A stretch of 64,000 nucleotides of DNA from Azorinus chamasolen (GCA_963576725.1 OY755237.1:62907423-62971422), one strand, 5' to 3'; positions 31,851 through 42,565 are shown, counted from the first letter of the stretch. Program-made: numbers and translations. Notes: generated by a model not told the origin, from the sequence alone.

Positions 31851-31896
31851 GACAGGTTCTATTGTATATCACTAACATATATTTTATACAGACGGG

Positions 31897-32120
31897 TTAA
31901 TGACGTCATGAACATTAATTAGATTATTTTTCATATTATAATTATGAGCGCAGGACATGTTTGCTCAAGCAGAAACTAGAATCAGATTCATTATAATAAT
32001 TCTATAATCAAACTGAGAAGACCCTGTTCAGATGGCGGCTCCTATAGAAGTCCTTTGATCTGGGTCTGCCCTATTTGCAGATTCGTGAACAGACATTTAC
32101 ATGTATATGGGAATGGTTAA
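31897..32120 (-). mobile_element. Family D1 TTAA MITE
   Basis: TTAATGACGTCATGAACATT start, CAAGCAGAAACTAGAATCAG, hairpin CAAACTGAGAAGACCCTGTT CAGATGG... TTTGATCTGGGTCTGCCCTA TTTGC, end GGGAATGGTTAA. Confidence 0.82.
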
Positions 32121-32153
32121 GCCTGTCATAAAAAAAATAAAATGTGACTTGGT

Positions 32154-32344
32154 TTAAGTCTTATCCCGCTGTGAAAAATATTAATGTCTGCTCAAATTGG
32201 ATCTGTTGTAGTTTGACTACTTCCGTTTCCATCAAGCTTTTTGAGAAACTATTGACAAAATGTCAATCAGCATGGATCCTGGCGAGTCTGTCGAGCCTGT
32301 TGAGCTAATGCGTGCCTAATCACCGATAACAGAATAAGAGTTAA
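32154..32344 (+). mobile_element. Family E2 TTAA MITE
   Basis: TTAAGTCTTATCCCGCTGTG start, GACAAAATGTCAATCAGCAT GGATCCTGGCGAGTCTGTCG AG; the second arm is eroded. End AATAAGAGTTAA. Confidence 0.68.
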
Positions 32345-32645
32345 CACGTTCATTGAACCTGTTGCACACTGCCTGTCCAAACAAGAAACGTTAAATATCC
32401 TTAGTATTCCGACAGATACATATAGTCGAATTATATAAACTCAGGTCAAAGCAGCTGTTTTACCAGGGTTTTCTCTTTTTGGCACTACGTCGATGTATTT
32501 TAAAGCTTTAAAGACTTATTCCGCTGAACAAAGTAGTGGAGTTTTGAGACTAGATGGTCGAATATAACGGGTAATACATGCATACCACCTGTATGTCGGC
32601 TAGGCTTTTGTATGCCCCGCCTTTAGGCGACGGGAGCATTAGGTT

Positions 32646-33290
32646 AACAGTTAAAACGTTACTTAGAATTAATGTTTTGGTCCTCAAATTAGATATTTTG
32701 TTTTCTGAGGATTTTGGCATCATGTTAATTGCATTTGAAGTTGTTTTCCGATATTCGTAGGATAAAAATGTGAATAGTTTACATTATTTACTTTATTTCT
32801 ATATTGTTTTTACTATTTTTAATGTTCTCTTTAATATTTGTGAGTATGAAGATAAGGCAATTTCAAAGAATAGCAACTAATAAAGGCACACTGTCTTATC
32901 TTCAGTTTGGTACCAGTTTTATATGCTTTAGAAAAAGCTGGCTGTGATATGGACGATTTTGCAGGTATGGGTCATCATTATGAAAACTGGGGGTTGCCAT
33001 GGAAACGGTTAAAACGTTACTTAAAGTTAATGTTTTGTCCTCAAATTGGATATTTTGTTTTCTGAGGATTTTGTAATCATGTTGAGGTTGTTTTCTGATA
33101 CTTGTAGGATAAAACAAGTGAACTATTTACTTTATTTCTATACTTTTATTACTATTTCTAATGTTATCATTAATATTCATGAGTTTTGCAAATAAGGTAA
33201 TTTAAAAAAAAAATGGCTGTAATATGGGCAAATTTGCAGGTATGGGTCATCATTACGAAAACTGGAGGAAGGTTGCCAAGGAAACAGTTA
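32646..33290 (+). repeat. Two-copy tandem duplication (~360 and ~280 bp)
   Basis: GTTAAAACGTTACTTA(G/A)A (A/G)TTAATG begins both units (near 32650 and 33008). Both continue with TCCTCAAATT(A/G)GATATTT TG, TTTACTTTATTTCTATA and ATGGGTCATCATTA(T/C)GAAA AC, and a third start (GGAAACAGTTAAAA) follows at 33283. The first unit has ~80 extra bp. No coding potential seen. Confidence 0.85.
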
Positions 33291-33434
33291 AAATACACAT
33301 AGCCTAAAAGAACTTGAGTACATTCGCGATTCTGATTCAGTAGACTTTTCTGAACATTTTGGTATCCATGAATAAAGTCTAGGGTGTGTGCACGGTTAGC
33401 CCCACTGGCTCCATGAGTATAGTAATACCAGCTA

Positions 33435-33450
33435 TATACTACTACTACTG

Positions 33451-33487
<37 letters not shown>

Positions 33488-33510
33488 ACTACTACTATTG
33501 CTATTACTAT

Positions 33511-33561
<51 letters not shown>

Positions 33562-33613
33562 TACTACTACTACTACACTGCTACTTATAATAATAATAAT
33601 AAATAAATAATAA
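33435..33613. repeat. (CTA)n / (TAA)n microsatellite
   Basis: About 145 bp of slightly imperfect CTA repeat followed by about 30 bp of TAA repeat. Tyrosine/threonine-run frames on both strands are artefacts. Confidence 0.97.
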
Positions 33614-33974
33614 TAACAATAATTGTTATTGTTTCTGTAGAGAAAAAGTGCCTTATGACCTTTTGGTCTTCTAAAGTCTACCATACTAGTGTAATAACTT
33701 AGCACAAATGCAGACTTGTTAACAAATAATCATCATTTTTTTCCAAATCCTAATAGTAAATATTATGTTATATTATATTATGTTATAAATATTATATTAT
33801 GTTCAAACTTCTTTCCGGGCGGAAAAAAAGGATTCCCTCTATTTAGCTCAAACGTTTATATAAATCATCTGCTACAAATGAAAGCTGTTAATCGATATAT
33901 ATCACATGTAAAAGACATATTGGGTTTTCAAAAGCGTTTCATAAATAAGAAGCTTCAAATAAGGTAGCCATGTA

Positions 33975-34428
33975 CAGTAAAACCACTCTAGGCCGGGTTT
34001 GTAGCACAGCAGAATATAGATACTGTCAGAAAGGTGACTACTTCATGCAGGATGAAATCTATGCAGGAGCTTTCTGCGTGACTTTCACCCTGCATTAACC
34101 CTTCGCTTGCTGAATTTTTAAAATAAATTTCTCCTTCTTTACCCGTGTCCTGTTGTATAATTACATATATCTTCACTGCGTACAAGTATTTCGCTGTGCA
34201 ATCACTGCTGTGGAGTGCACTGATTGCACAATCAACTTGTAAATAGTGCAGACCCTGATGAGACAGCTCCTGCAGGAGCTGTCTCATCTGGGTCTTCACT
34301 ATTTACAGGTAGGTATATTGACGCGAATAGCAAGCCAAGGGTCAAGCTGCAACCTGTCCCAAAGACGGATAGTTATACTAAATTGAACGTCCGGTTTTAT
34401 CAAAATGATATCAGCACGTCTTTTACTG
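33975..34428. mobile_element. Family C4 TA element hosting a nested B MITE
   Basis: CAGTAAAACCACTCTAGGCC start, ACGTCCGGTTTT...CTTTTACTG end with a ~20-bp extra piece. Hairpin ATGCAGGATGAAATCTATGC AGGAGCTTTCTGCGTGACTT TCACCCTGCATTAA is split at its TTAA by B. After B the text resumes as (T)CAAGCTGCAACCTGTCC. Confidence 0.82.
34095..34345 (-). mobile_element. Family B TTAA MITE (nested)
   Basis: TTAACCCTTCGCTTGCTGAA start. Hairpin GTAAATAGTGCAGACCCTGA TGAGACAGCTCCTGCAGG..., end AGCAAGCCAAGGGTCAA (right TTAA mutated to TCAA). Same ~67-codon frame as the other B copies. Confidence 0.93.
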
Positions 34429-34740
34429 ATTTTGCACGGTTCGGAGAACCAGTCATGACTGTCTTATACTGACTAGTATAATTTTAAAACTAAGATACGA
34501 TACTTCCATGAGACACACTCTGTAACGGCTAAATAGTCAACGAACACTCTTGTTTATAGCTTTCAAAATATAATTATAAACAGTAAACACACCTACCACG
34601 CGCTTCCACACTTCATAATCAACCAGCGGGCCTCGATAATATTTTAAAGTCCATGTATAAGCGGCATTCAATCGGTTGATATGTTAAAACAATTGTGGTT
34701 GCCACTTTGTGTCTAGCATATAAGATATACTTTTACCCAT
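34429..34740. other. Spacer, nothing recognised
   Basis: No supported feature. Confidence 0.35.
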
Positions 34741-34835
34741 TTAACCCATTTTATTCCGTCCAATAAGTGCGGACTATGCAAACAGTGTAGCCCCAGATCA
34801 GAGGGATCATGGAGAATGTACACTAGTTGCTGAAC
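34741..34835 (+). mobile_element. D-type MITE left half
   Basis: TTAACCCATTTTATTCCGTC, GCAAACAGTGTAGCCCCAGA TCAGAGGGATC; then homology stops. The second hairpin arm is absent. Confidence 0.6.
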
Positions 34836-35550
34836 ATGTTGATGTTAGGGGTTATACCGGTAAATATTTGCGCATCGCTGTGGTCCCAAAACTGAAACTT
34901 GATGGGTCCAAATGTCATTTTGAACGAGTGTTTCGTAAAAGATATTGGAGTAAATAATTATGTAAATGAGTTTTGTGCAACATAGTACAGATGATATGTT
35001 TGCCTTTGTTGAGAGTGCTTGAAAATCAGCCCAGAAATCAGTAATAAATATGTGGACACAATACGTGTTCATGTTTTCATTGACCCTTGTAATGCACCGC
35101 ATTTGAACAAAATCCATGATCAGCATTGTGATCACATGATATTTCGTGCAGGAAATATTGCAAATTTGTTTCATGCGCAAACACTTCTGTGGTCTTCCTC
35201 CATTTGCAATTAGTTAGGCCTCGCAATATGGCTGAGGTACTATTTAATCGACTTAAAACCCGGATACAGACAAACAAATAACATTGTCAGACGTGTGTAC
35301 TGAACTTGCCGTATTCGCACTACATTATTCTTTAAATAAACCCTGTTTTACATGCACATACAGTATTACGTAATGAATTATATTCTCATGCGCTATTGTG
35401 GTTACCTTCCTTTAATAGTAACAGTGAAGGTCAACTGGGTTTATTTCTGTATATCACGAATTGATGCTCTGTATTTACAGGGTGAAACATTTTATTATAC
35501 GGAACAAATAGGCTTGAGTAACGGCTTTCATTATCGTTTCAATGTTTAAC
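34836..35550. other. Spacer, nothing recognised
   Basis: Open frames of 60-110 codons on both strands overlap each other and contain no domain I recognise. Confidence 0.4.
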
Positions 35551-35665
35551 ATTAAGACACGGACGTACAGACGTACGGACACACGGACGCACGGACAGAA
35601 GGACACCTAAAGGGACAGTGCTATTACTATATTCCTCGCCAAAGCCTAGCTTTGGGGCATAAATA
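35551..35665. repeat. ACGGACR-type short tandem plus hairpin
   Basis: Imperfect 7-8-bp repeats of (A)CGGACG(C/T)A at 35560-35600, then CTATTACTATATTCCTCGCC AAAGCCTAGCTTTGGGGC. It looks like the 3' end of a dispersed element, family unknown. Confidence 0.5.
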
Positions 35666-35751
35666 TGTTCTAATGTTTACATATGAAACGCATATACACG
35701 AAAATCTTCCTTAACTGAAATGAAAACTAAGACTGAATTCAAAATAAGACA

Positions 35752-35874
35752 GAGTGGAGTAATGCTGGACAAAAAGCATTGCACACTTCTCATGAGCTTT
35801 TTGTTCATTTCTGCATTATGGTTCCGGCCAAACATATCTAAATGTTTTGGCCGTGTTTGAGAGGTTTTGTTGTG
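35752..35874. mobile_element. C2-type fragment
   Basis: GTAATGCTGGACAAAAAGCA ... TTTGTTCATTTCTGCATTAT GG, ending TTGAGAGGTTTTGTTG: the right part of a decayed C2-like element. Confidence 0.55.
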
Positions 35875-36655
35875 TTTGCATTTGTATTATGCAAAGTTAC
35901 TTTGTAATAGATAGTTTGTGTTCAACCTACTAAATACAGCTGACGGTCATCTAGTCCACGAACACAGGTTTCCTAAGCCAGCGTGTTACCCTTACACCAC
36001 ATCACCTAATGATTTTGCATAAAACAATTATAGCTAATTCACCAAAGCCAAATGAAGGGCAAAATCGAAAGGGTGCAACTGTTCGTTTCCGTAATACACT
36101 TTTACATACTAAATTAACTTACTGAAGTCAAGAAAACGCAATAAAACAAACATTCATGAAATCTAATTGCAATTACAATATTTGCTTTCAATTCTTATAA
36201 ACATGCTGCACTCCTTTTCATTAATGGCATTTGCGTTTTGTCATTATCTCCTTTCAATTAATAAAAAAACGCTTTCAAATACAGAAACAATAACTGTTAA
36301 ATAAATATGTGCATATAAAATTGAAATACAAAAGCATCATGTATGGACTTAAAATTGTAATAAATGGGTACCCGTAATAAAAATTGGGAACAAATCATTG
36401 GTTTCATGAATTTTAAAATAGGTGGGCTAACAAAATACATATGTAGTAGTCGGCATGTATAGAAACAGGACCGCAGTAAATCATGCGCAAACTTTGGCAG
36501 TCCAATCACCAAAACCTGACGGTTTTGGTGAAGAAAGGACGATTTCGGTATTTATCTCTGTTGCTCTGTCGCAAGAAATATTACAAAAGTGTGCGTTAGC
36601 GCGTTATTCGTTGATTACATTCTAGATTCCGTTTCTCCTATTAAATGTTCCTACA
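35875..36655. other. Spacer with a short inverted repeat
   Basis: CACCAAAACC-TGAC-GGTTTT GGTG at about 36508-36531 is a perfect 10-bp stem. Nothing else recognised. Confidence 0.45.
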
Positions 36656-36790
36656 TAATCAACTCAGTCACTCTCAGCCCGCTATCCGTGATCTGATACC
36701 TATTTGCAAGCAGTTTGAATCCAGATGAGGAGACGAGTAACATGGATTCAAGCTGTATGATACTCGACCAATAGTTCTCCAAACCTTGAT
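36656..36790 (-). mobile_element. Family E2 remnant
   Basis: CAGCCCGCTATCCGTGATCT, GCAAGCAGTTTGAATCCAGA TGAGGAGACGAGTAACATGG ATTCAAGCTGT, CGACCAATAGTTCTCC. TTAA ends not preserved. Confidence 0.6.
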
Positions 36791-36803
36791 CGAAAAGGAA
36801 GTA

Positions 36804-37312
36804 CAGTAAGACCTCTCTATAACGACCACTAAATTGTGTTAGGTAGTTGGTATTTTGGGCAGGTGGTTGCTTAAAGCAAGGTGAAAGTAAAATAGAACGC
36901 TCCTGTTTAACTTTTTTATTATTATTATTATACCACATTTATATAGCGCTCTTTTCACACAGGATATGTGCGTTCAAAATCGCTGTACATGGATGAAATC
37001 AATAATCGGAACGAACCACATGATTATCTATCCAGACAATGAAAGATTTACAATAGATATACAATAAATATAAAAATCACTAGCCGGACGGAAACGCATG
37101 ATCGTCCATCCGGTCAGTGAAGGATATACAAAAGATATACAATAGATATGAAATCATAAACCGGAAGGAACGGCATGATCGTCCATCCAGTCAATAAAAT
37201 GTATGCAATAGATATACAATAAATATAACTTTCACATTGCTTTAAGCATCCACCTGCCTTTAGCACAAAATACTTGATATAATTTAGTGGTCGTTATACA
37301 GAGGTTTTACTG
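36804..37312. mobile_element. Family C TA MITE interrupted by a 308-bp insertion
   Basis: TA-flanked; CAGTAAGACCTCTCTATAAC start and ATACAGAGGTTTTACTG end. The left hairpin arm stops at AGAACGCTCCTGTTTAACTTT and the right arm resumes as CTTTCACATTGCTTTAAGC. The intervening DNA is unrelated to C. Confidence 0.88.
36919..37226 (+). mobile_element. Insertion starting with (ATT)n, carrying ~80-bp subrepeats
   Basis: Begins (ATT)n then ACCACATTTATATAGCGCTC and GTTCAAAATCGCTGTACATG G. It then contains three related blocks with CATGAT(C/T)(G/A)TC(C/T) ATCC and AGATATACAATA(A/G)ATAT. The ATT run plus TTTATATAGCGC start is a pattern I associate with a widespread invertebrate dispersed repeat; family not assigned. 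Confidence 0.6.
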
Positions 37313-37328
37313 TAGTCAATATAACACC

Positions 37329-37508
37329 AGGGTCCATGCTTATAAAGCTTTTTAGTTGAGTCTGAGTTTCGTTCTCAAGCTTTTGATTGGTCAGATTTGA
37401 GTTCTCAAGCTTTTGATTGGTCAGATTTGAGCCAGAGGCTCAAATCTGACCAATCAAAAGCTTGAGAACGTACTCAGGCTCAACTAAAAGCTTTATAAGC
37501 ATGGACCC
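37329..37508. mobile_element. 180-bp palindromic element
   Basis: GGGTCCATGCTTATAAAGCT and its complement at the ends. Inner arms GTTCTCAAGCTTTTGATTGG TCAGATTTGAG, with that block duplicated in tandem on the left side only. Centre GAGCCAGAGGCTC. Single copy in the window. Confidence 0.78.
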
Positions 37509-37554
37509 AGATCCAGATTTGAGCAAACATTCCATGTTTCAAAGCGTGTATAAA

Positions 37555-37801
37555 TTAACCCATCCCTGTTCTATATCTGTTCTAAATTTTAATACCTGCT
37601 GAATATTCATGGACAAAATACGTATAATGAAATATGGAAGATGGAACAATGTAGCTATTTTAGAAAGTAAAGAAACAGATATTTCAAATTACACTAGCAA
37701 ACACAGCAGACCCGATTCAAACGGTTCCTATAGGATCCGTCTGATATGGGTTTACGCTGTTTGCAAATGCGAAAGCACGTTTATATGAAGGACAGGGTTA
37801 A
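37555..37801 (-). mobile_element. Family D2 TTAA MITE
   Basis: TTAACCCATCCCTGTTCTAT start, ATACCTGCTGAATATTCATG GAC, ACAATGTAGCTATTTTAGAA AG, hairpin GCAAACACAGCAGACCCGAT... CTATAGGATCCG ... TTTACGCTGTTTGC, end GACAGGGTTAA. Confidence 0.88.
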
Positions 37802-38255
37802 TACGAACAGGCATATCGCGAGCTATCTTATTATTCTATTTTGTTTTGTTTTAATGGAATAAAGCAAGGTACATTTTTCATTCTTTGTAAAATGATCATT
37901 GCAATACCCAGTGTGCCTCGTTAAATTCAGCTGAATGTCATTAGCGCAAGTAAAACACAAGAAAGGCAACCTTAAAACCAACATTTATTTGCAAATAATT
38001 TAATTTAGATAGAAGTTAAGGATATGTCTCTGGCGTAACTATTTCGATTAAATTATGTAGTTAATCGCAGACAAAGGTTCTCTGTATCGCTATTTTGCAA
38101 AGGTTATAGCCTAAAGTCGTAACGCTCCAGCACAATGTCGATTTACTAATCGTCACTATGACAGCAAGTTTTGCCGAATCTGAATGGTATGATAATCCTT
38201 ATCCCCTAGACTTTTATGACATCGAGGTCTGCTTTAACTCCGACTTTCAACTCCA
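37802..38255. other. Spacer, nothing recognised
   Basis: No supported feature. Confidence 0.35.
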
Positions 38256-38400
38256 TTAAACCTTTACTCAATAAATATGAATGTAAGAGACGATGCCATT
38301 ATGACTATTGATTAGATTGGTGATTACGCTCGTATTACAGCAAAGGCACACATGAATTTTTGGCCATAGCAGAAGCTGTAGAATCATAATTATATCACGG
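38256..38400 (-). mobile_element. D1 fragment without hairpin
   Basis: TTAAACCTTTACTCAATAAA TATGAATGTAAG, ATTTTTGGCCATAGCAGAAG CTGTAGAATCATAAT; truncated before the hairpin. Confidence 0.65.
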
Positions 38401-39287
38401 CGGTAAGGGGCTAAGTGATGCTCAGTAGAAAACCATAACACGTTGAACACGTAGCCCACCTACGCAACCCTATTCTGTACGAGGGTCATGATTCATTGTA
38501 ACAGCTATGCAAAATAAATTTAAACATTGAACTTGATTTAATTTTGTGTTTGTGCGCCTGGAATTGGGGCTTAGATTAATGGTAGAAATATACATTATTT
38601 AATTCTAAACTCGATATGTAAAGAAATGTGTCATATCTATGACAATACAGGTGTGTCATACATCACACTTACCTGTTGGATATGATGTTTCAAGTCTGGG
38701 TAAGATACCCCGGAAGACACGAGCATACACACAAATAACACAAAATTAAATAACTGCTTTCTAAAGATGCTACAATGACTTTCCAATACTTGACTTATCG
38801 TACTAGTTTCAGTTTGCTCCGAGTTCAGTTTATATTGAAGGACATTCTGAAAGTTAACAACACTCTGTGTTCGGTGAATACCACGAATGTTGATCGAAAA
38901 GCAAACTTTCGAAAGCTAACATAGTTTTGAAATTATATCCAGGATATCTCCAAGAACAGTTTGCACATGACTGTGAACCTAATATACATTGGGCTAATTT
39001 TGCATTTGTCGCAAGCAGTTTCAGACACCCGGTAACTTTATATGCTCTACATTTGATAAAAAAAGTTCTGATTTTGAGTTTGTTCAAAAATCCTACAAAT
39101 CCCCTTGCCAAAGGGTAAATAAGTGAATGGAATATCTAACAAACATCTTGGTAGACTAAACCGCCGGCCTTAAAGTGGCAAATACCTCCATCTTTTATAT
39201 GACAGTACCGTTTCATGCGACACAGATATTGAACGCATGGCCATTCATAAGACCTAGTGAATGGGTCAGGTGTTCAAGAATAGTGCA
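38401..39287. other. Spacer, nothing recognised
   Basis: Opposite-strand frames at 38854-39118 overlap fully and have no domain. Confidence 0.4.
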
Positions 39288-39481
39288 CAGAAGTCCGAAC
39301 AAGATGCGTAAATTAGAACCATTTCAAGAATAACTTTTTCATTTCTCCACCAAACCCCATGTTGTGACTACTCTTTAGTATCGTCTCGAACAGACGATTC
39401 TAAAAAGTTGTCACAACATAGGGTTTGGTAGAGAAATTTCGATTTTAGTACATGTATTTGAGTACGCACGTTTATCTGTTG
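39288..39481. mobile_element. Family F element
   Basis: Starts CAGAAGTCCGAACAAGATGC GTAAATTA. Hairpin ACCAAACCCCATGTTGTGAC TACTCTTTAGTATCGTC... GACGATTCTAAAAAGTTGTC ACAACATAGGGTTTGGT. Trails into TTGAGTACGCACGT, as at 59.8 kb. Confidence 0.8.
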
Positions 39482-39495
39482 CTATGATTTATATA

Positions 39496-39699
39496 CAGTA
39501 AAACCTCGATTATCCGAATTTTCGGTATAGAAGAATTTAGACACTTTTAGGCAGGTGGCTGCTTAATGCATGGTGAATGTCATGCAGAAAGCTCCTAGAG
39601 GAGCTTTCTGCATGACGTTCACCATGCATTAAGCTGCCACCTGTCTTACAGGTGGATAATAATACTTATTTTAGTGTTCAAATAATCGAAGTTTTACTA
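39496..39699. mobile_element. Family C4 TA MITE
   Basis: CAGTAAAACCTCGATTATCC start and AATAATCGAAGTTTTACTA end, flanked by TA. Near-perfect hairpin GCTGCTTAATGCATGGTGAA... CTAGAGGAGC ... TTCACCATGCATTAAGCTGC C. Confidence 0.92.
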
Positions 39700-39701
39700 T
39701 A

Positions 39702-40170
39702 CTTTGAAAATCGTTCATAAACCACATGGGATTGCGTACAAAATATAAAGGAAAGTACTCCGAATGGTTACGATGAAAGTTCTTGTAATCTTAAATAAAA
39801 CGTATAAAGTGAGTAATATTCGTTGTGGCACAACCGTCGTATGAACCATTTGGTATTTACATGTGTCCATCCGACATTGATTTGAATTAAGATATATTGT
39901 ATTGTTAAAAGGATGATGTCTTAATATATCTAAAAATATGTTCTCTATGTCGACTTAATTTCAAAGTGTACACTGTTAATAAAATACTTTATATTTAAAT
40001 TCAGAAAAAGAAACATAATAATGCCTATTCATAATAAATGCGACTAAATCATTCGACATATTCGGATTCTGGCCTGCTCTGTAATAAATGGGTGTCTGGA
40101 ATTGACAGAATTAACCTTCGGCATAATGTGACATTATGCCTTTTTGACAGTCACATTATGTCAGTCACAT
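39702..40170. other. Spacer with a small CATAATGTGA hairpin
   Basis: GGCATAATGTGA/CATTATGCC at about 40120-40140 is a short stem. No other feature. Confidence 0.4.
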
Positions 40171-40342
40171 TTAACACTAACCCTCTGTAACAAAACTGTC
40201 TGTTCAAATTTGGAGCTAGTGCAGAATTTACTAAACAAAAGACTTGAATCCTGACGAGACATTGAGTTACTCGGCATCTCATCTTGATCCAAGTCGTTTG
40301 TAAATGCGATTAATGTCGCTGTTACCAGGAGAAGGGCCAACA
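40171..40342 (-). mobile_element. Family E2 TTAA MITE
   Basis: TTAACACTAACCCTCTGT start, GTCTGTTCAAATTTGGAGC, hairpin GACTTGAATCCTGACGAGAC ATTGAGTTACTCGGCATCTC ATCTTGATCCAAGTC, and GCGATTAATGTCGCTG. Decayed right end. Confidence 0.72.
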
Positions 40343-40378
40343 CTTACAGTGCAGGACACGAGTCACTAGCGCCATTTA

Positions 40379-40447
40379 CAAACAGTGTAGACCCAGATGA
40401 GAGGGCTCCTAGACGAGCCCTCTCATCAGGTTCTGCACTGTTTGTCA
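40379..40447 (+). repeat. D3-type hairpin
   Basis: CAAACAGTGTAGACCCAGAT GAGAGGGCTCCTAG-ACGAG CCCTCTCATCAGGTTCTGCA CTGTTTG, with the conserved A/T arm mismatch. TTAA ends not visible. Confidence 0.82.
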
Positions 40448-41555
40448 TGCAACACATTGTTTTTAGAAACATCGCTACATATTGACCCTAACTTTGACCT
40501 GTGTGGAGTTTGGAATAGTCCATTTGACAATTCTGCGTTGCACGGTTTAAACTATGAAGCGTGTTTATTCATTACGTTACCGCTGCGCTACTCGTATTTG
40601 TGCAATAACTTATAGCATCTCTGTGTGTCCCTACAGCAATAACGCCCACGCATGAATGACAGTGATGGCAAAACAAGTATCAGTAATTGCTTGGGACGTG
40701 TTCGTATTGTTAACATCAAATAAAATCCCCGTTAAATGACATGCATCAGCAAACACGGTACAATAATTCATTACAATGGCATCGGTGGTTGGACAATGTG
40801 TTCTGTATTTGCACTAGAGTGCACAACAAATCAAAGTGATGTCCATGCGGACAATATTCCTTCATTTATTCATCATTTGCTAGTTGAACACTATGCAAAC
40901 AGATCGTGACATTGTTTAGCAGGAGGTAGAGTGGATTATCTTCATCTTTACATACGTACGTCCCGAATTGGTAGGCACGCTCCATATATCTACATGCACG
41001 AGAGGTGGTTTGAAAGTATCATGACCTTGTATGCTACTGTCTTTCTTTGTGCCCCTAGGTAAGCATATTATGAACTTATTTTCAATTACACGTTTGCATT
41101 CGCATTGTTATGTTATTTAGACACGATGTGTGTTTCGGTTAGCATGGGCTTCAAGTTATAAGAACAGTGAGCTATCATAGAAAGTCCACTGGCACAAGAT
41201 GAAAACCCTGTTTATATTGTTTGGAATTTCAATTTCGTGAAACCGAATGAGCGTCTGTTGCTATGTTGCTGCCCAACGCCCAGAGGTCAGAATAGGCAGT
41301 GACTCCATCAATGGCATTGCAAAGGCACCCGACTTTGTTAGCTATTCCATAACACTCATACTATTCTAGAATGGCCCTGCGCGCTTTATGAATTCCAATA
41401 CTGTCCGTCCTTATTGGAATTCCTAAAACTCTAAGGAAAATTTTAAAATTGTCCATATTCCAATAACGCGCAGAACGTTGAGTTTTAAGTATGACGTCCA
41501 CTTTGTACGCTCAAATAAAGCTCAACCCTGTCTTAAACACCGATAAAAAATACTT
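40448..41555. other. Spacer, nothing recognised
   Basis: A loose inverted pair (GCGCGCTTTATGAATTCCAA T / ATTCCAATAACGCGC) lies at about 41378-41472. No coding signal. Confidence 0.4.
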
Positions 41556-41893
41556 TTATCCAGTCACCAGGCTTCTCTAGTGACATAATAAAGGGGGTGC
41601 AAATAAACTTAGGTTTATTAGGTTACTTCCGGTAGTGGAAGGTTTATTTGGTTAGTAGATAGGCGTAATGATTCTATAACCATGGAACTATTTTAGTTTT
41701 CTGTAAATATTCATATACATGTTGATGGAATAGATCTAACAGATCTATTTGGTCACCAGAAGAATTATTCAAATGAGAAAAAAAATAAAAATAATTGGCT
41801 ACAGCTGGATTCGAACCCGCGCCTGATCCTACAAAAACTAATTCTAATCTCTCTACAGACGTCGCCCTTACCGATTACGCCACCGAGGCCACA
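41556..41893 (-). mobile_element. tRNA-derived SINE (family S2)
   Basis: Reverse reading starts GGCCTCGGTGGCGTAATCGG TAAGGGCGACG (A-box region) and passes GGGTTCGAATCCAGCTG (B box). The body and 3' part (AGTCACTAGAGAAGCCTGGT in plus sense of 48.9 kb) match 48588-48918 in the opposite orientation. Confidence 0.87.
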
Positions 41894-42428
41894 TACAAAA
41901 TGACGTTGATTTATCACTTTTACTAATTTAATCCACCGCTGGCAAAACCCGTTTTTGATAAAATCAAACCTGGAAGCAAAGATTGACAGATAAATAGTAA
42001 ATGTTTTCTTTTCACTCTCATGATTATTTGGTTGATAAACTCTTACAGGGGCGGTGATAGTCATAAACCTAAATATAGCCTGTTCAGTTCCATCGATTTC
42101 TGAGTGACGTTAGGTAGAATCTAAAAATAGAAACCGAGACTACGTAACTCGAATTTGACCAAAGAATATCTAGACCATGTCTGTTTGAAATAACTTATCG
42201 ACCCTCGATTCAAATCATCTTATTTTTCAAATTCAACCACGATTTCCTTCTAGTAATACAAGTATCGAAACTATTCCTCTGCGGTAGCTCATTAGATCTA
42301 TTTACGTCTAAATGGAAGTGAAAAGGGAGGGATCCGTTGATCGAAAAACTGCATTTTCAATGTAAATTATTTCAAGAGTGTTATGAGTCTGTAAAAAAGA
42401 CATTTAACTATATTGACTGGATAAATCG

Positions 42429-42565
42429 AATAATAGGTTAGTGCCGTAGATGGGACGCCTTTATCCGACTCGGAGAGAAAACAGTTGAGGCTCGGCAAGC
42501 CTCGCCTCAACGTTTTCTCCCCTCGTCGGATAAAGCGTCCCATCTACGGCACTAACCTATTATTC
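42429..42565. mobile_element. Family K 130-bp near-perfect palindrome
   Basis: AATAATAGGTTAGTGCCGTA GATGGGACGC...GACGAGG-type arms and complement, centre CTCGGCAAGCCTCG. Much more GC-rich than its flanks. A second copy, lacking one outer arm end, is at 45737-45858. Confidence 0.88.

Larger units (their letters stand above)
31196..31864. mobile_element. Family C3 TA element hosting nested G and B MITEs
   Basis: Left end AGTAGAACCTGTCTTAAAAT; right end after the nested elements is ...GAATGACCGC-TTAA-GACAGGTTCTATTG-TA, the complement of the C3 left end seen at 22159 and 24256. The C3 hairpin (AAAAGTAATGCAGAAAATTC TTCTGCTTGACTTTTG) lies at about 31279-31320. G (31339-31585) and B (31615-31850) sit within its right half. 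Confidence 0.8.

Noticed and set aside
33386..33705. Open frames of Tyr or Val/Thr runs
   Set aside because: Direct translation of the CTA microsatellite.
41800..41893. tRNA gene
   Set aside because: The spacing between A and B boxes is longer than in a normal tRNA, and a second copy with the same non-tRNA body exists at 48.6 kb, so SINE S2 is preferred.
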